A stretch of 64,000 bases of DNA from Acidimicrobiia bacterium (GCA_009841105.1 VXMM01000009.1:1-64000); one strand, 5' to 3'. Positions 43,681-53,599 are shown, numbered from the stretch's first letter. A program made the numbers and translations. The notes: generated by a model from the letters alone, not told the origin.

Positions 43681-44577
43681 CTACTGATCCAGAGGTAGGG
43701 CGGGCTCCGGCCTGGCATAGGCTTGGCCTTCCGGGCAGAGATCCTGGAAGGCGCACCACCGGCACAGGGCTGACGGCTTGGGCGGGAAGTTGTCACTCTC
43801 GACGGCCGCCCGGATGGTGGCCGTCAGGGCGAGGAGTTGGCGCTCGATGCCCTCCAGGGTGTTGCGATCGATCTCGATCGAGTACACGGTGGAGTTGCCC
43901 AGGTACATGAGGCGGAGCTCGGCCGGGGTGCGGCCCCTCTGTCGCTGCACCAGCAGGGCATAGATCTTGAGGGCGAAGAAGGCCGGGAGGGCGTAGCGCT
44001 CGGGTGGCGCAGCCCCGGTCTTGTAGTCGATGATGACCAGCTCCCCGTCGGGACGTTCGTCCATGCGGTCGAGGATGCCGCGCACCACGATCTCGCCTAG
44101 GTCCTCGGTGAGCATCAGTTCCCGCTCGATCGGCGCGACCGTGGTCGGATCCTCCAACCCGGTGTAGTTGGCCACCACGCGCAGGCTGTCGATTCCCCAT
44201 TGCCGTTCGGCGTCCAGGTCGTCGAACAGACCGGAATACTCGGCGGTGGCCCGCAGCGCCGTCCATTCCTCGCGGAACAGGTCGAAGAGCCGCTCCGGGG
44301 TCCGCTCCGCGGCGGTGAGATCGAACAGGCGCTCCAGGGCCAGATGGGCGGTCGTGCCCCGTGCCTGCGGCGCCGTGACCGGTTCGGGCAGACGGTCGAT
44401 GGCCCGGAAGCGGAATAGGAGGGGGCACTGCTTGAAGTCACCGGCGCGGCTGGGAGAGATGGTCTCGAGAGCGGTTCGGGAGCCATCTGCGGTCCCGGTC
44501 CCGCCGGCCGGGGAGGCCGGCCCAGGTACGTTGTCGAACAGGGCCGGCTGCCGGGCCGCGGGCTTCACCGATGACAT
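43681..44577 (-). CDS. RecB-family PD-(D/E)XK exonuclease, stand-alone, with Fe-S cluster
   Basis: 298 residues consisting of just the Cas4/RecB-type nuclease. L-S-P-S-R-like entry I-S-P-S-R-A-G-D-F-K-Q-C-P-L-L-F-R-F gives the first cluster Cys, H-L-A-L-E the nuclease His, L-D-R-M-D-E-R and V-I-I-D-Y-K-T-G the Asp and D-x-K, and C-R-W-C-A-F-Q-D-L-C the remaining cysteines. Homologues are found in actinobacteria as RecB-like exonucleases of unsettled role in repair. It is not linked to CRISPR genes here. Divergent from the structured RNA. Confidence 0.88.
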   Translation of the reverse strand: MSSVKPAARQPALFDNVPGPASPAGGTGTADGSRTALETISPSRAGDFKQCPLLFRFRAIDRLPEPVTAPQARGTTAHLALERLFDLTAAERTPERLFDLFREEWTALRATAEYSGLFDDLDAERQWGIDSLRVVANYTGLEDPTTVAPIERELMLTEDLGEIVVRGILDRMDERPDGELVIIDYKTGAAPPERYALPAFFALKIYALLVQRQRGRTPAELRLMYLGNSTVYSIEIDRNTLEGIERQLLALTATIRAAVESDNFPPKPSALCRWCAFQDLCPEGQAYARPEPALPLDQ

Positions 44578-44695
44578 GAGACCGGATCATAAAGACCGGG
44601 CACGACACCGGTTCGGAGACGGCGACCGGTCGTGTAGTCCTTCAATGGCCAGATCGCGAAAATATCTCCGGGAGCGCGAAAAACTTAGGGTCCAA

Positions 44696-44744
44696 CCGGT
44701 TAGCTGGTTACCAACGGAGGGTTAACTTGGTGGCAACCAACCGG
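44696..44744. repeat. Long imperfect inverted repeat
   Basis: CCGGTT (44696-44701) pairs with AACCGG (44739-44744). After a four-base bulge, GGTT pairs with AACC, and CCA pairs with TGG beyond one mismatch, giving a stem of about 13 bp. It could be an operator or part of the leader of the RNA downstream. Confidence 0.4.
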
Positions 44745-44799
44745 GGCATCCCGGTCGGGGAGCCGGACCGGAGGGCCCGGATTCGATGCTCAGGTATCG

Positions 44800-45067
44800 G
44801 ATCCTAAACTTCGGAAAGGACGTTTCCTCGTCGCAGAGCAGCGATGTTACGGGACGAGGAGGCGGCGGCCCACGCCGGGCGGTGGCTTCGGCACCCGTCC
44901 TAGGGTCGAAGGGAAACGCGGTGGCAGCAATGCCGCAACGGATCCCGAACTGCCGGCAGAGGAGCCGAAAGGCTTCTCAGATGCTCGGGCGGCGGTCACC
45001 TTCGGGTGACGGCGGCCGGGGCGAAAGGGAACCCCGAGAGGGCGCAAGCTCACTCGGGGTTTTCCTT
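44800..45067 (+). ncRNA. Structured RNA of unrecognised class with intrinsic terminator
   Basis: A chain of hairpins with stable tetraloops, all favouring the plus strand: CCTCGTC/GACGAGG (44826-44859); a GGTG-bulge-C stem closed by TTCG (44881-44895); GGCA-GCAA-TGCC (44923-44934); GAGGAGCC-GAAA-GGCTTCTC, 8 bp with one G-T pair (44959-44978); GTCACC-TTCG-GGTGAC (44995-45010). It ends in AACCCCGAG/CTCGGGGTT followed by TTT. I compared it mentally with RNase P, tmRNA, SRP, 6S and common riboswitch consensuses and saw no match. No plus-strand gene follows for 1.8 kb, so it looks free-standing. The 5' end is a guess. Confidence 0.7.
45030..45067 (+). terminator. Intrinsic terminator of the structured RNA
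   Basis: AACCCCGAG (45030-45038) pairs with CTCGGGGTT (45053-45061) over 9 bp, followed by TTTCCTTT. It is convergent with the acyl-CoA synthetase gene ending at 45102. Confidence 0.75.
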
Positions 45068-45101
45068 TGGACGGATGCCGACTCCGTTCCGGTGTGCCCT
45101 T

Positions 45102-46700
45102 TCAGTTGATCCGGCGATCGCGGCCTTCCCACTCCCGGTCGCGCAGCACGAACTTCTGGATCTTGCCGGTAGAGGTCTTGGGCAGGCTGTCGACCATCTC
45201 AACCTCGTCGGGCGCCTTGAACGGGGCGATGCGGTCCCGCACATGGTCGATGATCTCGTGCGGCGCCGCCGTCAGGCCCGCCTTGCGAACCACGAACGCC
45301 TTGGGTCGCTCGCCCCAGCGATCATGCGGTACTGCGATGACCGCGCACTCGAGCACCGCCGGGTGAGAGGCGATGACCCTCTCCACCTCGATGGTGGAGA
45401 TGTTCTCGCCTCCGGAGATGATGATGTCCTTGGAACGGTCACGCAGGTCGACATAGCCGTCCGGGTGCCACACCGCGATGTCCCCGGAGTGAAAGTAACC
45501 CCCTCTGAAAGCCTCGCCGGTGGCCTCCGGGCTGTCGAAGTAGCCCTTCATCACGTTGTTGCCGCGCATCACCACCTCTCCAAGGGCGCTGGCGTCCTGA
45601 GGGATATCCTGCATCCGATCATCCACCACCCGGGTGGGATCGGCGATGATGAACGAGACGCCCTGGCGGGCCAGGAACCGGGCGCGTTCCTCCACAGGCA
45701 TCTCGGGCACCCCCGGCTGCAGCTCGCACACCGTGTGGGGGCCGTAGGTCTCGGTCAACCCGTACATGTGGACGATCTCGGCGCCCAGGCTCTCCATCGC
45801 CTCGATGATGGTGGGACTCGGCGGCGCCCCGGCGGTGGTGATGGTCACGGGCCGGGGGAAGGGATGGGCCTCGGGAGCGTTCGCGAGGCCGATGAGCACG
45901 GTGGGAGCGGCGTTGAAGTGGGTGACCTTCTCGGAATCGATCAACGACCAGATCTCGGCCGGATCCACTCGGGGCAGGCACACATGGGTACCTCCGATAG
46001 CCGTCACGCCCCAGGTGGTGCACCAACCGTTGCAGTGGAACATCGGAAGCGTCCAGAGGTAGACGGAGTCGGGAGAGTGGCGGGAGTGGATGATCTCGCC
46101 CAAGGCGTTCAGGTAGGCGCCGCGGTGGGTGTACATGACCCCCTTTGGCCGGCCGGTGGTGCCCGAGGTGTAGTTGATCGAGATGGTCCGCTCCTCATCG
46201 TCCACCTCCCAGGGGAGTTGGCGGTCCGACCCGCGGGCCAAGAACTCATCGAAGGGCGTCACGGGGAAGCCGGCGCTAGCGCCGCTACGGTCGATTCCCA
46301 CGGTCTCGGAAACGGTGGTGAGCTGATCGGCGATGCCTGCCAATCCGGCCAGCAGGTGGGTCTCGCCAACCAGGAGCTTCGCTCCCGAATGGTCGAGGAT
46401 GTAGCGGATCTCCTCCGGCGAGAGGCGCACGTTGACCGCCACCAGCACCGCTCCCAGGAGGGCCGGCGCGAAGTGGGCCATCAACATTTCCGGGATGTTG
46501 GTGCATAGGAACGCCACCCGATCCCCCGGACCCAGGCCCGAGGCGGCCATGGCGGTGGCCATCCGGTTGGTCTGGCCGGCCATGTGGCCGTAGGTGATCC
46601 TCCGACCGCCGTCGGCTATAGCGACCTTTTGGGGATAGACGAGCGCCGACCGTTCGAGGAACGCCAGCGGGGTCAGTTCGGTCCGGCATACAGCGGGCAT
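45102..46700 (-). CDS. Acyl-CoA synthetase (AMP-forming), medium/long-chain type
   Basis: 532 residues of the ANL superfamily; activates a carboxylic acid to acyl-CoA through an adenylate. A3 motif Y-T-S-G-T-T-G-R-P-K-G at 178-188, M-Y-G-L-T-E-T-Y-G (A5), H-S-G-D-I-A-V (A7), R-S-K-D-I-I-I-S-G-G-E-N-I-S (A8) and the C-terminal catalytic Lys in P-K-T-S-T-G-K-I-Q-K. The W-T-L-P-M-F-H-C-N-G-W segment is typical of the AlkK/FadD-like branch. The substrate is unknown. It converges on the structured RNA. Confidence 0.92.
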   Translation of the reverse strand: MPAVCRTELTPLAFLERSALVYPQKVAIADGGRRITYGHMAGQTNRMATAMAASGLGPGDRVAFLCTNIPEMLMAHFAPALLGAVLVAVNVRLSPEEIRYILDHSGAKLLVGETHLLAGLAGIADQLTTVSETVGIDRSGASAGFPVTPFDEFLARGSDRQLPWEVDDEERTISINYTSGTTGRPKGVMYTHRGAYLNALGEIIHSRHSPDSVYLWTLPMFHCNGWCTTWGVTAIGGTHVCLPRVDPAEIWSLIDSEKVTHFNAAPTVLIGLANAPEAHPFPRPVTITTAGAPPSPTIIEAMESLGAEIVHMYGLTETYGPHTVCELQPGVPEMPVEERARFLARQGVSFIIADPTRVVDDRMQDIPQDASALGEVVMRGNNVMKGYFDSPEATGEAFRGGYFHSGDIAVWHPDGYVDLRDRSKDIIISGGENISTIEVERVIASHPAVLECAVIAVPHDRWGERPKAFVVRKAGLTAAPHEIIDHVRDRIAPFKAPDEVEMVDSLPKTSTGKIQKFVLRDREWEGRDRRIN

Positions 46701-46898
46701 CGGTGAAGGTTACCCAGGGTGTGGCCGCTGACCGACCAGGACTGGACTGCATTAACCGCGAACGGCGAGGAGATTACACTCGCGACCGGGGAACAACTGG
46801 ACCGAATCCAGCACTTGGCCCACGCGGAACCTGTTCTTCGTTCCGCATTCCTAGGCGTAACCCACCTCGGACTCGAATCCGTGCACAGGAGGTCACTC

Positions 46899-47459
46899 TT
46901 GGACGAGCAGCCCATCCGCATCCTGGCCATACCCGGCAGCCTCAGGCGCCACTCCTACAACACGATGTTGCTTGAGACCGCGAGGCAACTGGCACAGCCG
47001 CCGGTTGAAGTCGATGTCTTCGACGGCGCAGGACAGATACCGCTCTTCAATCAGGACTCCGAGGGCGACCTGACGCCAAGCCCCGTCCTGGAGTTGCGCA
47101 CGAGGATTCGCACATCCGACGCCATCCTGATCGCGTCACCCGAGTACAACGGCAGCATTACAGGCGTGCTGAAGAACCTCATCGACTGGGCATCGCGGCC
47201 ATACGGCCAGTCCGCCTTTGCGGGCAAGCCGGTATCGGTGATAGGCGCGAGTCCGTCACGCTTCGGGGCTCTGTATTCCCAGCAGACGACGATCGGTGTC
47301 CTCACCAGTGCAGAGGCGACAGTCGTAGGGGGCCCGCATCCCGTCAAGCGTGTATTCCGGCTCGTCGACTCGGAAGGTCGCATCGGCGATGCAAGAACCC
47401 TGTCGATGCTAAGCGGCGTGTTGGCCGAGTTGTCCTCGGCGGTAGGGCTTGACACCTAG
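46899..47459 (+). CDS. NADPH-dependent FMN reductase family protein
   Basis: 186 residues, flavodoxin-like fold. P-G-S-L-R-R-H-S-Y-N binds the flavin phosphate, and S-P-E-Y-N-G-S-I-T-G-V-L-K-N-L-I-D-W is the diagnostic ChrR/azoreductase segment. I chose the TTG at 46899 because AGGAGG stands six bases upstream and the product then matches the family's 180-190 residues; the longer frame from 46719 adds 60 unrelated residues. Likely cytoplasmic quinone or chromate reduction. Confidence 0.88.
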   Translation: MDEQPIRILAIPGSLRRHSYNTMLLETARQLAQPPVEVDVFDGAGQIPLFNQDSEGDLTPSPVLELRTRIRTSDAILIASPEYNGSITGVLKNLIDWASRPYGQSAFAGKPVSVIGASPSRFGALYSQQTTIGVLTSAEATVVGGPHPVKRVFRLVDSEGRIGDARTLSMLSGVLAELSSAVGLDT

Positions 47460-47653
47460 CAGGTCCTTGACACCTTCCGGTGCCGCCCGGACACGGGTGT
47501 GTCCCATGCGTGCGGTTGCCCGCCTTCTCCCCGGACACACCACCGCGTCTCGATCCAAACCCCGGACCACTGGCCCCTGACCACTGACCCAGCACTACCA
47601 TCGGGTTCCTGCCCGGAGCAGCGTGGCAGCCTGTCCCTGTAGAGGAGGATTCG

Positions 47654-49273
47654 ATGCCACCGCACATGCTGGACTTTCCCCTGCTCCTATCCACTCTTTA
47701 CGAGCGGGCTGTCCGGATCTACCCGCACCAGGAAATAGTGTCGGTGGACGCCGATGGCACCCTCCGTCGGAGCACATACGGCGAGACGGACGACCGGGTG
47801 CGACGGCTGGTCGCTGCCCTGGACCGGCTGGGCATCGGGCGGGGCGAGGTGGTCGGCACCCTGGCCTGGAACACCCACCAGCACCACGAGATCTACTGGG
47901 CCACCGCCAACACGGGCCGCATCTGCCACACCGTCAACCTCCGCCTGTCCGCGGACCACATCCGGTACATCATCGACCACGGCCGGGACCGGGTGGTGTT
48001 CATCTCCGGCGACATGGTGGAGGCGGCGGAGCGGGTGGCGCCCGACCTACCGGGCGTGGAGTACTGGATCTTGCTCGATGGGGATACCGGCGCCACCTCG
48101 CTGCCCGGGGCCATCGCCTACGAGGACCTGATCTCCGATGCCGGCTACACGGGGTCGTGGCCCGGACTCGACGAGCGGTCGCCCCACATGTACTGCTACA
48201 CATCCGGGACCACGGGCAACCCCAAGGGCGTGGCCTACACCCAGCGCTCTACCTACATGCACGCCCTGTCAGGAATCGTCTTCTGTCCCCTGGCGGCCAG
48301 AGACAACATAATGCCGGTGGTGCCCATGTTCCATGCGGCCGCCTGGGGGCATCCGTTCATGGCCATCACCGCCGGGTGCAAGATCACCTATCCCGGACAC
48401 GACCTGTCAGCCGAGGGCCTCGTCAACCTGATCGAGGGCGAGCGGGTGACCTTCTCCGCCGGCGTGCCCACCGTGTGGCTGGCCATCCAGCACTACCTGG
48501 AGGCACATCCGGAGCGTGACACCTCGTCCATCCACTCGTTCATGTGCGGGGGATCGGCCGTTCCCAGAGCCATGATCGACTGGTACTGGCGGGCCAGGGG
48601 CATCAGGGTGATCCAGGGGTGGGGCATGACCGAGACCAACCCGGTGGCAACCTTCTCGATGCTGAGACCGGAGATGGAGGACTGGGACTGGGACCACCAG
48701 CTCGACTTCATCGAGACGGCCGGCCTGCTGATTCCGGGCCTCCGGGCCAAGATCGTGGACGACGAGGGTCGGGAGCTGCCCCAGGACGGCGAGGCCTTCG
48801 GGGAGTTGCTCGTCCAGGGTCCGTGGGTAGCGGCCGAGTACATCCGGGACCCGCGGACGGCCGACACCATGGTGGACGGCTGGCTCCGGACGGGCGATGT
48901 ATGCAAGATCACACCTGAGGGCTACATACGGGTGACCGACCGGGCCAAGGACGTGATCAAGTCGGGCGGGGAGTGGATCTCCTCCATCGACCTGGAGAAC
49001 CTGATCATGGCCCATCCCGACGTGGCGGAGGCGGCGGTGGTCGGGGTCGAGCATCCCAGGTGGCAGGAACGACCCATCGCCCTGGTGGTGGCATATCCGG
49101 GCGGAGAGGTGACCCACGAGGAGTTGGCGGGCCACCTGCGGGGGAAGGTGGCCGACTGGTGGCTTCCGGATGCGTACGTGGCCGTATCCGAGATCCCGAA
49201 GACCAGCACGGGCAAGTTCGACAAGAAGGTGATGAGGGATCGATACGCCTCCGTCCTCACCGACCGGCCATGA
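47654..49273 (+). CDS. Long-chain fatty acid-CoA ligase
   Basis: 539 residues, ANL superfamily. Motifs: Y-C-Y-T-S-G-T-T-G-N-P-K-G-V, W-G-M-T-E-T-N-P, L-R-T-G-D-V, D-R-A-K-D-V-I-K-S-G-G-E-W-I-S and P-K-T-S-T-G-K-F-D-K-K with the catalytic Lys. Close to bacterial FadD-type ligases with the VPMFHAAAWG element. GAGGAGGA precedes the ATG by about five bases. Different subfamily from the synthetase at 45102. Confidence 0.93.
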   Translation: MPPHMLDFPLLLSTLYERAVRIYPHQEIVSVDADGTLRRSTYGETDDRVRRLVAALDRLGIGRGEVVGTLAWNTHQHHEIYWATANTGRICHTVNLRLSADHIRYIIDHGRDRVVFISGDMVEAAERVAPDLPGVEYWILLDGDTGATSLPGAIAYEDLISDAGYTGSWPGLDERSPHMYCYTSGTTGNPKGVAYTQRSTYMHALSGIVFCPLAARDNIMPVVPMFHAAAWGHPFMAITAGCKITYPGHDLSAEGLVNLIEGERVTFSAGVPTVWLAIQHYLEAHPERDTSSIHSFMCGGSAVPRAMIDWYWRARGIRVIQGWGMTETNPVATFSMLRPEMEDWDWDHQLDFIETAGLLIPGLRAKIVDDEGRELPQDGEAFGELLVQGPWVAAEYIRDPRTADTMVDGWLRTGDVCKITPEGYIRVTDRAKDVIKSGGEWISSIDLENLIMAHPDVAEAAVVGVEHPRWQERPIALVVAYPGGEVTHEELAGHLRGKVADWWLPDAYVAVSEIPKTSTGKFDKKVMRDRYASVLTDRP

Positions 49274-49318
49274 GGCCGGCCCGCGGAACGTGATCATCGG
49301 TCTCAGGACCCCTCGTCC

Positions 49319-49693
49319 GTGATGGAGTTGACGGCCTCGGTCCACAGCTGGCTGGGCTGGGCGGTGGTGGTGGCCTGCGGGCTGTCTGGCCTGGTCGCTC
49401 TCGGCTACCACTTCAGCCGGCGCAGGCCCGACGCGGCGTTCAAGTCGATGGTCTCGGTGTGCGTGGTGGGTGCGATCCTGCAGGTGGGGCTGGGGCTGGT
49501 GCTCTTCGCCCGGGACATGGAGCCGGGCAGCATCCACATGTTCTACGGCTTCGTGATCCTGCTCACCCTGACCTTCGTGTACATCTACCGCGTCCAGTTC
49601 GAGCGCCGTCCCGCCCTCTACTGGGGGCTGGCCCTGCTCTTCATGATGGGGCTCGGGCTGAGGGGTATCTCTAGCTTCGGCGCAAGTTTCTAA
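49319..49693 (+). CDS. Small four-helix membrane protein, unknown function
   Basis: 124 residues with four hydrophobic segments at about 8-30, 42-64, 72-90 and 96-115 and short polar ends. H-S-W-L-G-W-A at the start and I-H-M-F-Y-G-F between helices 2 and 3 carry histidines that could coordinate haem or metal. It is small and lies just before DUF2237, DsbB and TlpA-like genes; a redox role is only a guess. GTG start. Confidence 0.7.
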   Translation: MMELTASVHSWLGWAVVVACGLSGLVALGYHFSRRRPDAAFKSMVSVCVVGAILQVGLGLVLFARDMEPGSIHMFYGFVILLTLTFVYIYRVQFERRPALYWGLALLFMMGLGLRGISSFGASF

Positions 49694-49760
49694 TTGGTGG
49701 GTGGTTGATGTTTGGTGGCTGACCGCCACCACTGCCTTTCGATCTGGCACAATGCAGTGG

Positions 49761-50123
49761 ATGGCGCGCAATGTAATAGGCGGGGAGCTCGAGTTCTGCT
49801 CGCTCGATCCGCTCACCGGATGGTGGCGGGATGGCTGCTGTAACACGGACCAGAACGATTACGGCGTCCACACGGTGTGTGTGGTGGTGACCGACGAGTT
49901 CCTTGAGTTCTCGAAATCGGTGGGCAACGATCTGTCCACCCCTATGCCCGCCCACCGCTTCCCCGGACTCAAGGCGGGGGACAGATGGTGCCTGTGCGCG
50001 GCCCGCTGGGTGGAGGCCAAGAGGGCCGGCGTGGCTCCCGACGTGGTGCTTGAAGCCACCCACGCCCGGACCCTGGAGTGGGCCGATCTGTCCGACCTGG
50101 AGGCCCATCGGGCACTCTTCTAG
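49761..50123 (+). CDS. DUF2237 family protein
   Basis: 120 residues. A-R-N-V-I-G-G-E-L-E-F-C-S, T-G-W-W-R-D-G-C-C-N-T, D-Y-G-V-H-T-V-C, and D-R-W-C-L-C-A-A-R-W reproduce the conserved DUF2237 core, which is rich in invariant cysteines. Its function is unknown; conserved cysteines and the DsbB/TlpA neighbours suggest a thiol-linked job. The ATG at 49761 is chosen because the family starts at this residue. Confidence 0.85.
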   Translation: MARNVIGGELEFCSLDPLTGWWRDGCCNTDQNDYGVHTVCVVVTDEFLEFSKSVGNDLSTPMPAHRFPGLKAGDRWCLCAARWVEAKRAGVAPDVVLEATHARTLEWADLSDLEAHRALF

Positions 50124-50221
50124 GCCGTTGGTTCCGAGGGTTGTGGAAGTGGCCACCTCGACCACGGACACTGACCACCGACCACTAATATCTGCCCTCG
50201 GTCCCTCCCGGGTGGTGCGCC

Positions 50222-50749
50222 TTGGTCCTGTTTTTCTCGCTGCTGAGCCTGCTGGCGCTGGCCGCGTCGCTCGGGATGGTCGCAATGATGGCCCGCCCCG
50301 ACCTCAGGGCGACTGCGGTGCGCGAGCTGGGGGGTTATGCCCTTCCGGTGGCGGTTACGGTGGCGGCGGTATCGACTCTCGGTTCCCTGTACCTGTCCGA
50401 GGTGGAGGGGTTCGTCCCCTGCTTGCTCTGCTGGGTGCAGCGAGGGTTCATGTACCCGCTGGTGCTGCTCTTGGCCTGGATGATCGCCCGGCCGAACAGA
50501 GTGGTCCAGTTACTGGTCCTCATCATGTCGATCGGTGGCGCCCTCACCGCCGCCTACCACTACGGGGAGCAGCAGGGATGGTGGGGCGGATCCGAGGAGT
50601 TCTGCTCGGCGGAGGCGCCCTGTACGTTCATCTGGGTTCAACAATTCGGGTTCATGTCGATACCCTTCATGGCGTTCACCGGTTTCTGCCTCATCGCCCT
50701 GCTGGTGGCGCTGCACATCAGCAGGACGGTTCGAACCACCACCCGCTAA
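50222..50749 (+). CDS. DsbB-like disulfide bond formation protein
   Basis: 175 residues, four to five helices. P-C-L-L-C-W-V-Q-R after the second helix is the quinone-proximal Cys pair, with the conserved Arg. The second exported pair is visible as F-C-S-A-E-A-P-C-T. DsbB reoxidises a thioredoxin-fold oxidant using quinones. The next gene encodes an anchored thioredoxin-like protein, the likely partner. TTG start at 50222. Confidence 0.88.
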   Translation: MVLFFSLLSLLALAASLGMVAMMARPDLRATAVRELGGYALPVAVTVAAVSTLGSLYLSEVEGFVPCLLCWVQRGFMYPLVLLLAWMIARPNRVVQLLVLIMSIGGALTAAYHYGEQQGWWGGSEEFCSAEAPCTFIWVQQFGFMSIPFMAFTGFCLIALLVALHISRTVRTTTR

Positions 50750-50764
50750 TCAGGAGAGACTCGC

Positions 50765-51490
50765 ATGGCAAGGACGGCAGGTAAGAGAAGCCAGCCCAAG
50801 GCCCGGCCTGCGGCTGCCCCCGCTCCGGTCCGGGCGACCCTGCCCACGGCGGAGGCAGAGGAGTCGACGGGGCTCGGGAAGAAGATACTCCTAGTGGGCG
50901 TCGGCCTGGTGGTGGTCGCCGCGCTGGCGGTGTTGGCGATCAACTTGGCGACCGAGGAGCAGCAGGGCACCGAGGCGGCCGCCTTTCTCACTCCCGATGT
51001 GACGGTGAGCGGATCCATACTGCCGCCCTACGCCGGGACGGTCGACGATCCGGGTGTCGGTCTCGTCATGCCCGAGGTCTTCTCCAACGACCTCTCAGGG
51101 CTGCCTGCCTCCATCGAGAGGGACGGGATCCCGAAGATGGTGCTCTTCCTAGCGCATTGGTGTCCGGCCTGCCAGCGAGAGGTACCGGCGGTCCAATCCT
51201 GGATCGACGCCAACGGAGTGCCCGCAGGCGTGGACTTCGTGTCCGTTGCTACTTCCATCGACGAGATCCGGCCCAATTACCCGCCCGACGCGTGGCTTCG
51301 GCGCGAGGGGTGGACGCAGCGGGTGCTCGTCGACAGCGCCACGAGCAGCATCGCCAGCGCATTCGGACTGAATGCCTTCCCGTACTATGTCCTGGTAGAC
51401 GGGTCCGGTACGGTCGTCCAGCGGATCAGCGGGGGTGTCTCCGCCGACGCGGTCGGCGCCATGCTCGAGGCGTTGGCGGCGGGAGGGTGA
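50765..51490 (+). CDS. Membrane-anchored thioredoxin-fold protein (TlpA/DsbE-like)
   Basis: 241 residues. A cytoplasmic basic N-terminus, one membrane helix at about 39-60 and an exported thioredoxin domain with [14 protein letters not shown] and the cis-Pro region A-F-P-Y-Y-V-L-V. It follows dsbB by 15 bases with AGGAGAG upstream. It offers a direct in-window comparison for the selenothioredoxin: the same W-C-P-x-C motif, with Cys where that gene has TGA. Confidence 0.9.
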   Translation: MARTAGKRSQPKARPAAAPAPVRATLPTAEAEESTGLGKKILLVGVGLVVVAALAVLAINLATEEQQGTEAAAFLTPDVTVSGSILPPYAGTVDDPGVGLVMPEVFSNDLSGLPASIERDGIPKMVLFLAHWCPACQREVPAVQSWIDANGVPAGVDFVSVATSIDEIRPNYPPDAWLRREGWTQRVLVDSATSSIASAFGLNAFPYYVLVDGSGTVVQRISGGVSADAVGAMLEALAAGG

Positions 51491-51494
51491 GTTG

Positions 51495-53465
51495 ATGACC
51501 CCGATGGCCATCGACCTCGAGAGCCACCACCTCGCCGCCAATACCGTCCGCGCCCTGGCCATGGACGCAGTGCAGCGGGCCAACTCCGGCCATCCCGGCA
51601 TGCCGATGGGGATGGCCGATCTCGCCGCCGTCCTGTGGCAGCGCCACCTGGTGGTGGACCCCGACGATCCGCAGTGGCCCGACCGGGATCGGTTCGTGCT
51701 CTCCAACGGGCACGGTTCGATGCTCCTGTACGCGGTTCTCCACCTGTGCGGGTTCCCGATCACGATGCAAGACCTGATGGACTTCCGCCAGTGGGGGTCA
51801 CCCACCGCCGGACACCCCGAGTACGAGCCGGAGTTGGGGATCGAGATGACCACGGGACCGCTCGGGCAGGGTTTCGGAACCGCCGTTGGTATGGCGATCG
51901 CCGAGGCGCATCTCAACGCGGTGTTCGGGGATGACCTCGTGGACCACCGCACCTGGGCGTTCGTGTCGGATGGTGACCTGATGGAGGGCATCTCCGCGGA
52001 GACGGCCTCCCTCGCCGGACACCTGGGTCTGGGCAAGCTCGTGTACGTGTACGACGACAACCGCATCTCGATAGACGGGCCCACCGACCTGGCGTTCAGC
52101 GAGGATGTGGCGGCACGCTTCGGGGCCGTGGGATGGCACACGGTGGAGGTCGACGGCCACGACCCCATCGCCATAGACGAGGCGTACGCCGCCGCCTGTG
52201 CGGTAGTCGACCGTCCTTCCCTGGTGATCGCCCGCACCAGCATCGGCAAGGGCGCCCCCACCAAGGAGGACACAGCCGGCGCCCACGGCGCTCCGCTCGG
52301 GCAGGATGAGATCGCCGGATGGCGCCGCGGCGCGGGCTGGCCCGACGAGGACTTCCACGTTCCCGCCGGCGTTGCCGAGTACTTCGGCGCGGGAATGGAT
52401 CGGGGCCGCGCCGCCCGGATCCGCTGGCAGGATCGGTTCGGGACCGCCGCCGGGGCCGACTCCGAGCTTGAGGCGCGCTGGTCCGCCTACCACCGACCCG
52501 AACGGGTGAGCCTGGAAGGGCCGGGATTCGAGGTAGGCGCCGGTATCGCCACCCGGCGGGCCATCGGGGCCATCTTCGACGAGATCGGTCGGAAGGTTCC
52601 CGGACTGATCGGTGGGTCTGCCGACCTCGTCGGATCGACCAAGACGATCCTCTCGACGGGTGGGAGTCTCGCCCGCGACAATCCCGCGGGTCGGAACATG
52701 CACTTCGGGGTGCGCGAGCACGCCATGGGGACCATCGTCAACGGTCTCGCCCTCCACGGCGGGTTGCGACCCTACGGCGCCACCTTCTTCGTCTTCAGCG
52801 ACTACATGCGTCCCGCCATCCGCCTCTCCGCCCTCATGGACATCCCCTCGATCTGGGTCTTCACCCACGAGTCGGTGTTCCTGGGGGAGGACGGCCCCAC
52901 CCATCAGCCCATCGAGCACCTGGCCGCCATGCGGGCCATGCCGAATATGGCGGTGTTCCGGCCAGCGGATGCGGGAGAGATGCTGGAGTCGTGGGAGACG
53001 GTGCTCAACCAAGGCCATCCCGCCATCATCCTCGGAACCCGGCAGGCAGTGCCGGTGCTGGAACGCTCCGGCCGGGAGGGCGGCGTGGCCCGAGGCGCCT
53101 ACGTGTTGCGGGACGGCGATGAAGCGGTGGTGATCGCCACCGGCTCCGAGGTCTCGGTGGCGCTGGAGGCGGCGGACCTGCTGGCGGGCGACTACTCGAT
53201 CCGGGTGGTGAGCATGCCGTGCGCGGAGCTCTTCCTGGAGCAACCGGAGGACTACCGCCGCCAGGTACTCGGGAACGGCCTTCCGGTCGCCAGCGTGGAA
53301 GCCGGCTCGACTTTCGGCTGGTCGAGGTTCACCGGCGCGGGCGGGTTGAGCATCGGCGTCGACCGATTCGGCGCATCGGCACCCGCCGGCCGCATCGCCG
53401 AGGAGTTGGGCCTGACCGGTCCCGCGGTGGCCGGGCGCATCGCCACCTGGCTCGACAGTGTCTGA
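51495..53465 (+). CDS. tkt: Transketolase
   Basis: 656 residues; transfers two-carbon units between sugar phosphates in the pentose phosphate pathway using thiamine diphosphate. N-A-V-like entry [35 protein letters not shown], the ThDP motif D-G-D-L-M-E-G, and G-V-R-E-H-A-M-G are standard. GGGAGGG lies about seven bases before the ATG at 51495. It starts four bases after the thioredoxin-like gene. Confidence 0.95.
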   Translation: MTPMAIDLESHHLAANTVRALAMDAVQRANSGHPGMPMGMADLAAVLWQRHLVVDPDDPQWPDRDRFVLSNGHGSMLLYAVLHLCGFPITMQDLMDFRQWGSPTAGHPEYEPELGIEMTTGPLGQGFGTAVGMAIAEAHLNAVFGDDLVDHRTWAFVSDGDLMEGISAETASLAGHLGLGKLVYVYDDNRISIDGPTDLAFSEDVAARFGAVGWHTVEVDGHDPIAIDEAYAAACAVVDRPSLVIARTSIGKGAPTKEDTAGAHGAPLGQDEIAGWRRGAGWPDEDFHVPAGVAEYFGAGMDRGRAARIRWQDRFGTAAGADSELEARWSAYHRPERVSLEGPGFEVGAGIATRRAIGAIFDEIGRKVPGLIGGSADLVGSTKTILSTGGSLARDNPAGRNMHFGVREHAMGTIVNGLALHGGLRPYGATFFVFSDYMRPAIRLSALMDIPSIWVFTHESVFLGEDGPTHQPIEHLAAMRAMPNMAVFRPADAGEMLESWETVLNQGHPAIILGTRQAVPVLERSGREGGVARGAYVLRDGDEAVVIATGSEVSVALEAADLLAGDYSIRVVSMPCAELFLEQPEDYRRQVLGNGLPVASVEAGSTFGWSRFTGAGGLSIGVDRFGASAPAGRIAEELGLTGPAVAGRIATWLDSV

Positions 53466-53599
53466 ACCCGGATCCACCGGCAGTGAAGTGGGGTTGATGG
53501 GCGCGTAGAAGCGGCGAGTGCCTCTGATCCGGGACCACAGCTGTGAACGAAGAGGCTGACGGCCTCGCCGATGCCGGACTATCGACGCAAGATTCCATC

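Larger units (their letters stand above)
44578..45101. other. Intergenic region, 524 bases, with a structured RNA and terminator
   Basis: No protein-coding gene is supported. It holds an imperfect inverted repeat at 44696-44744 and the structured RNA candidate ending at 45067. Confidence 0.75.

Noticed and set aside
44881-44990. Cobalamin riboswitch-like reading of AAGGGAAACGCGGTGGC
   Set aside because: GGGAA and CGGTG words are suggestive, but the later conserved C-C-G-C-x-A-C-T-G-T block and pairing do not match, and no downstream gene is in position to be regulated.
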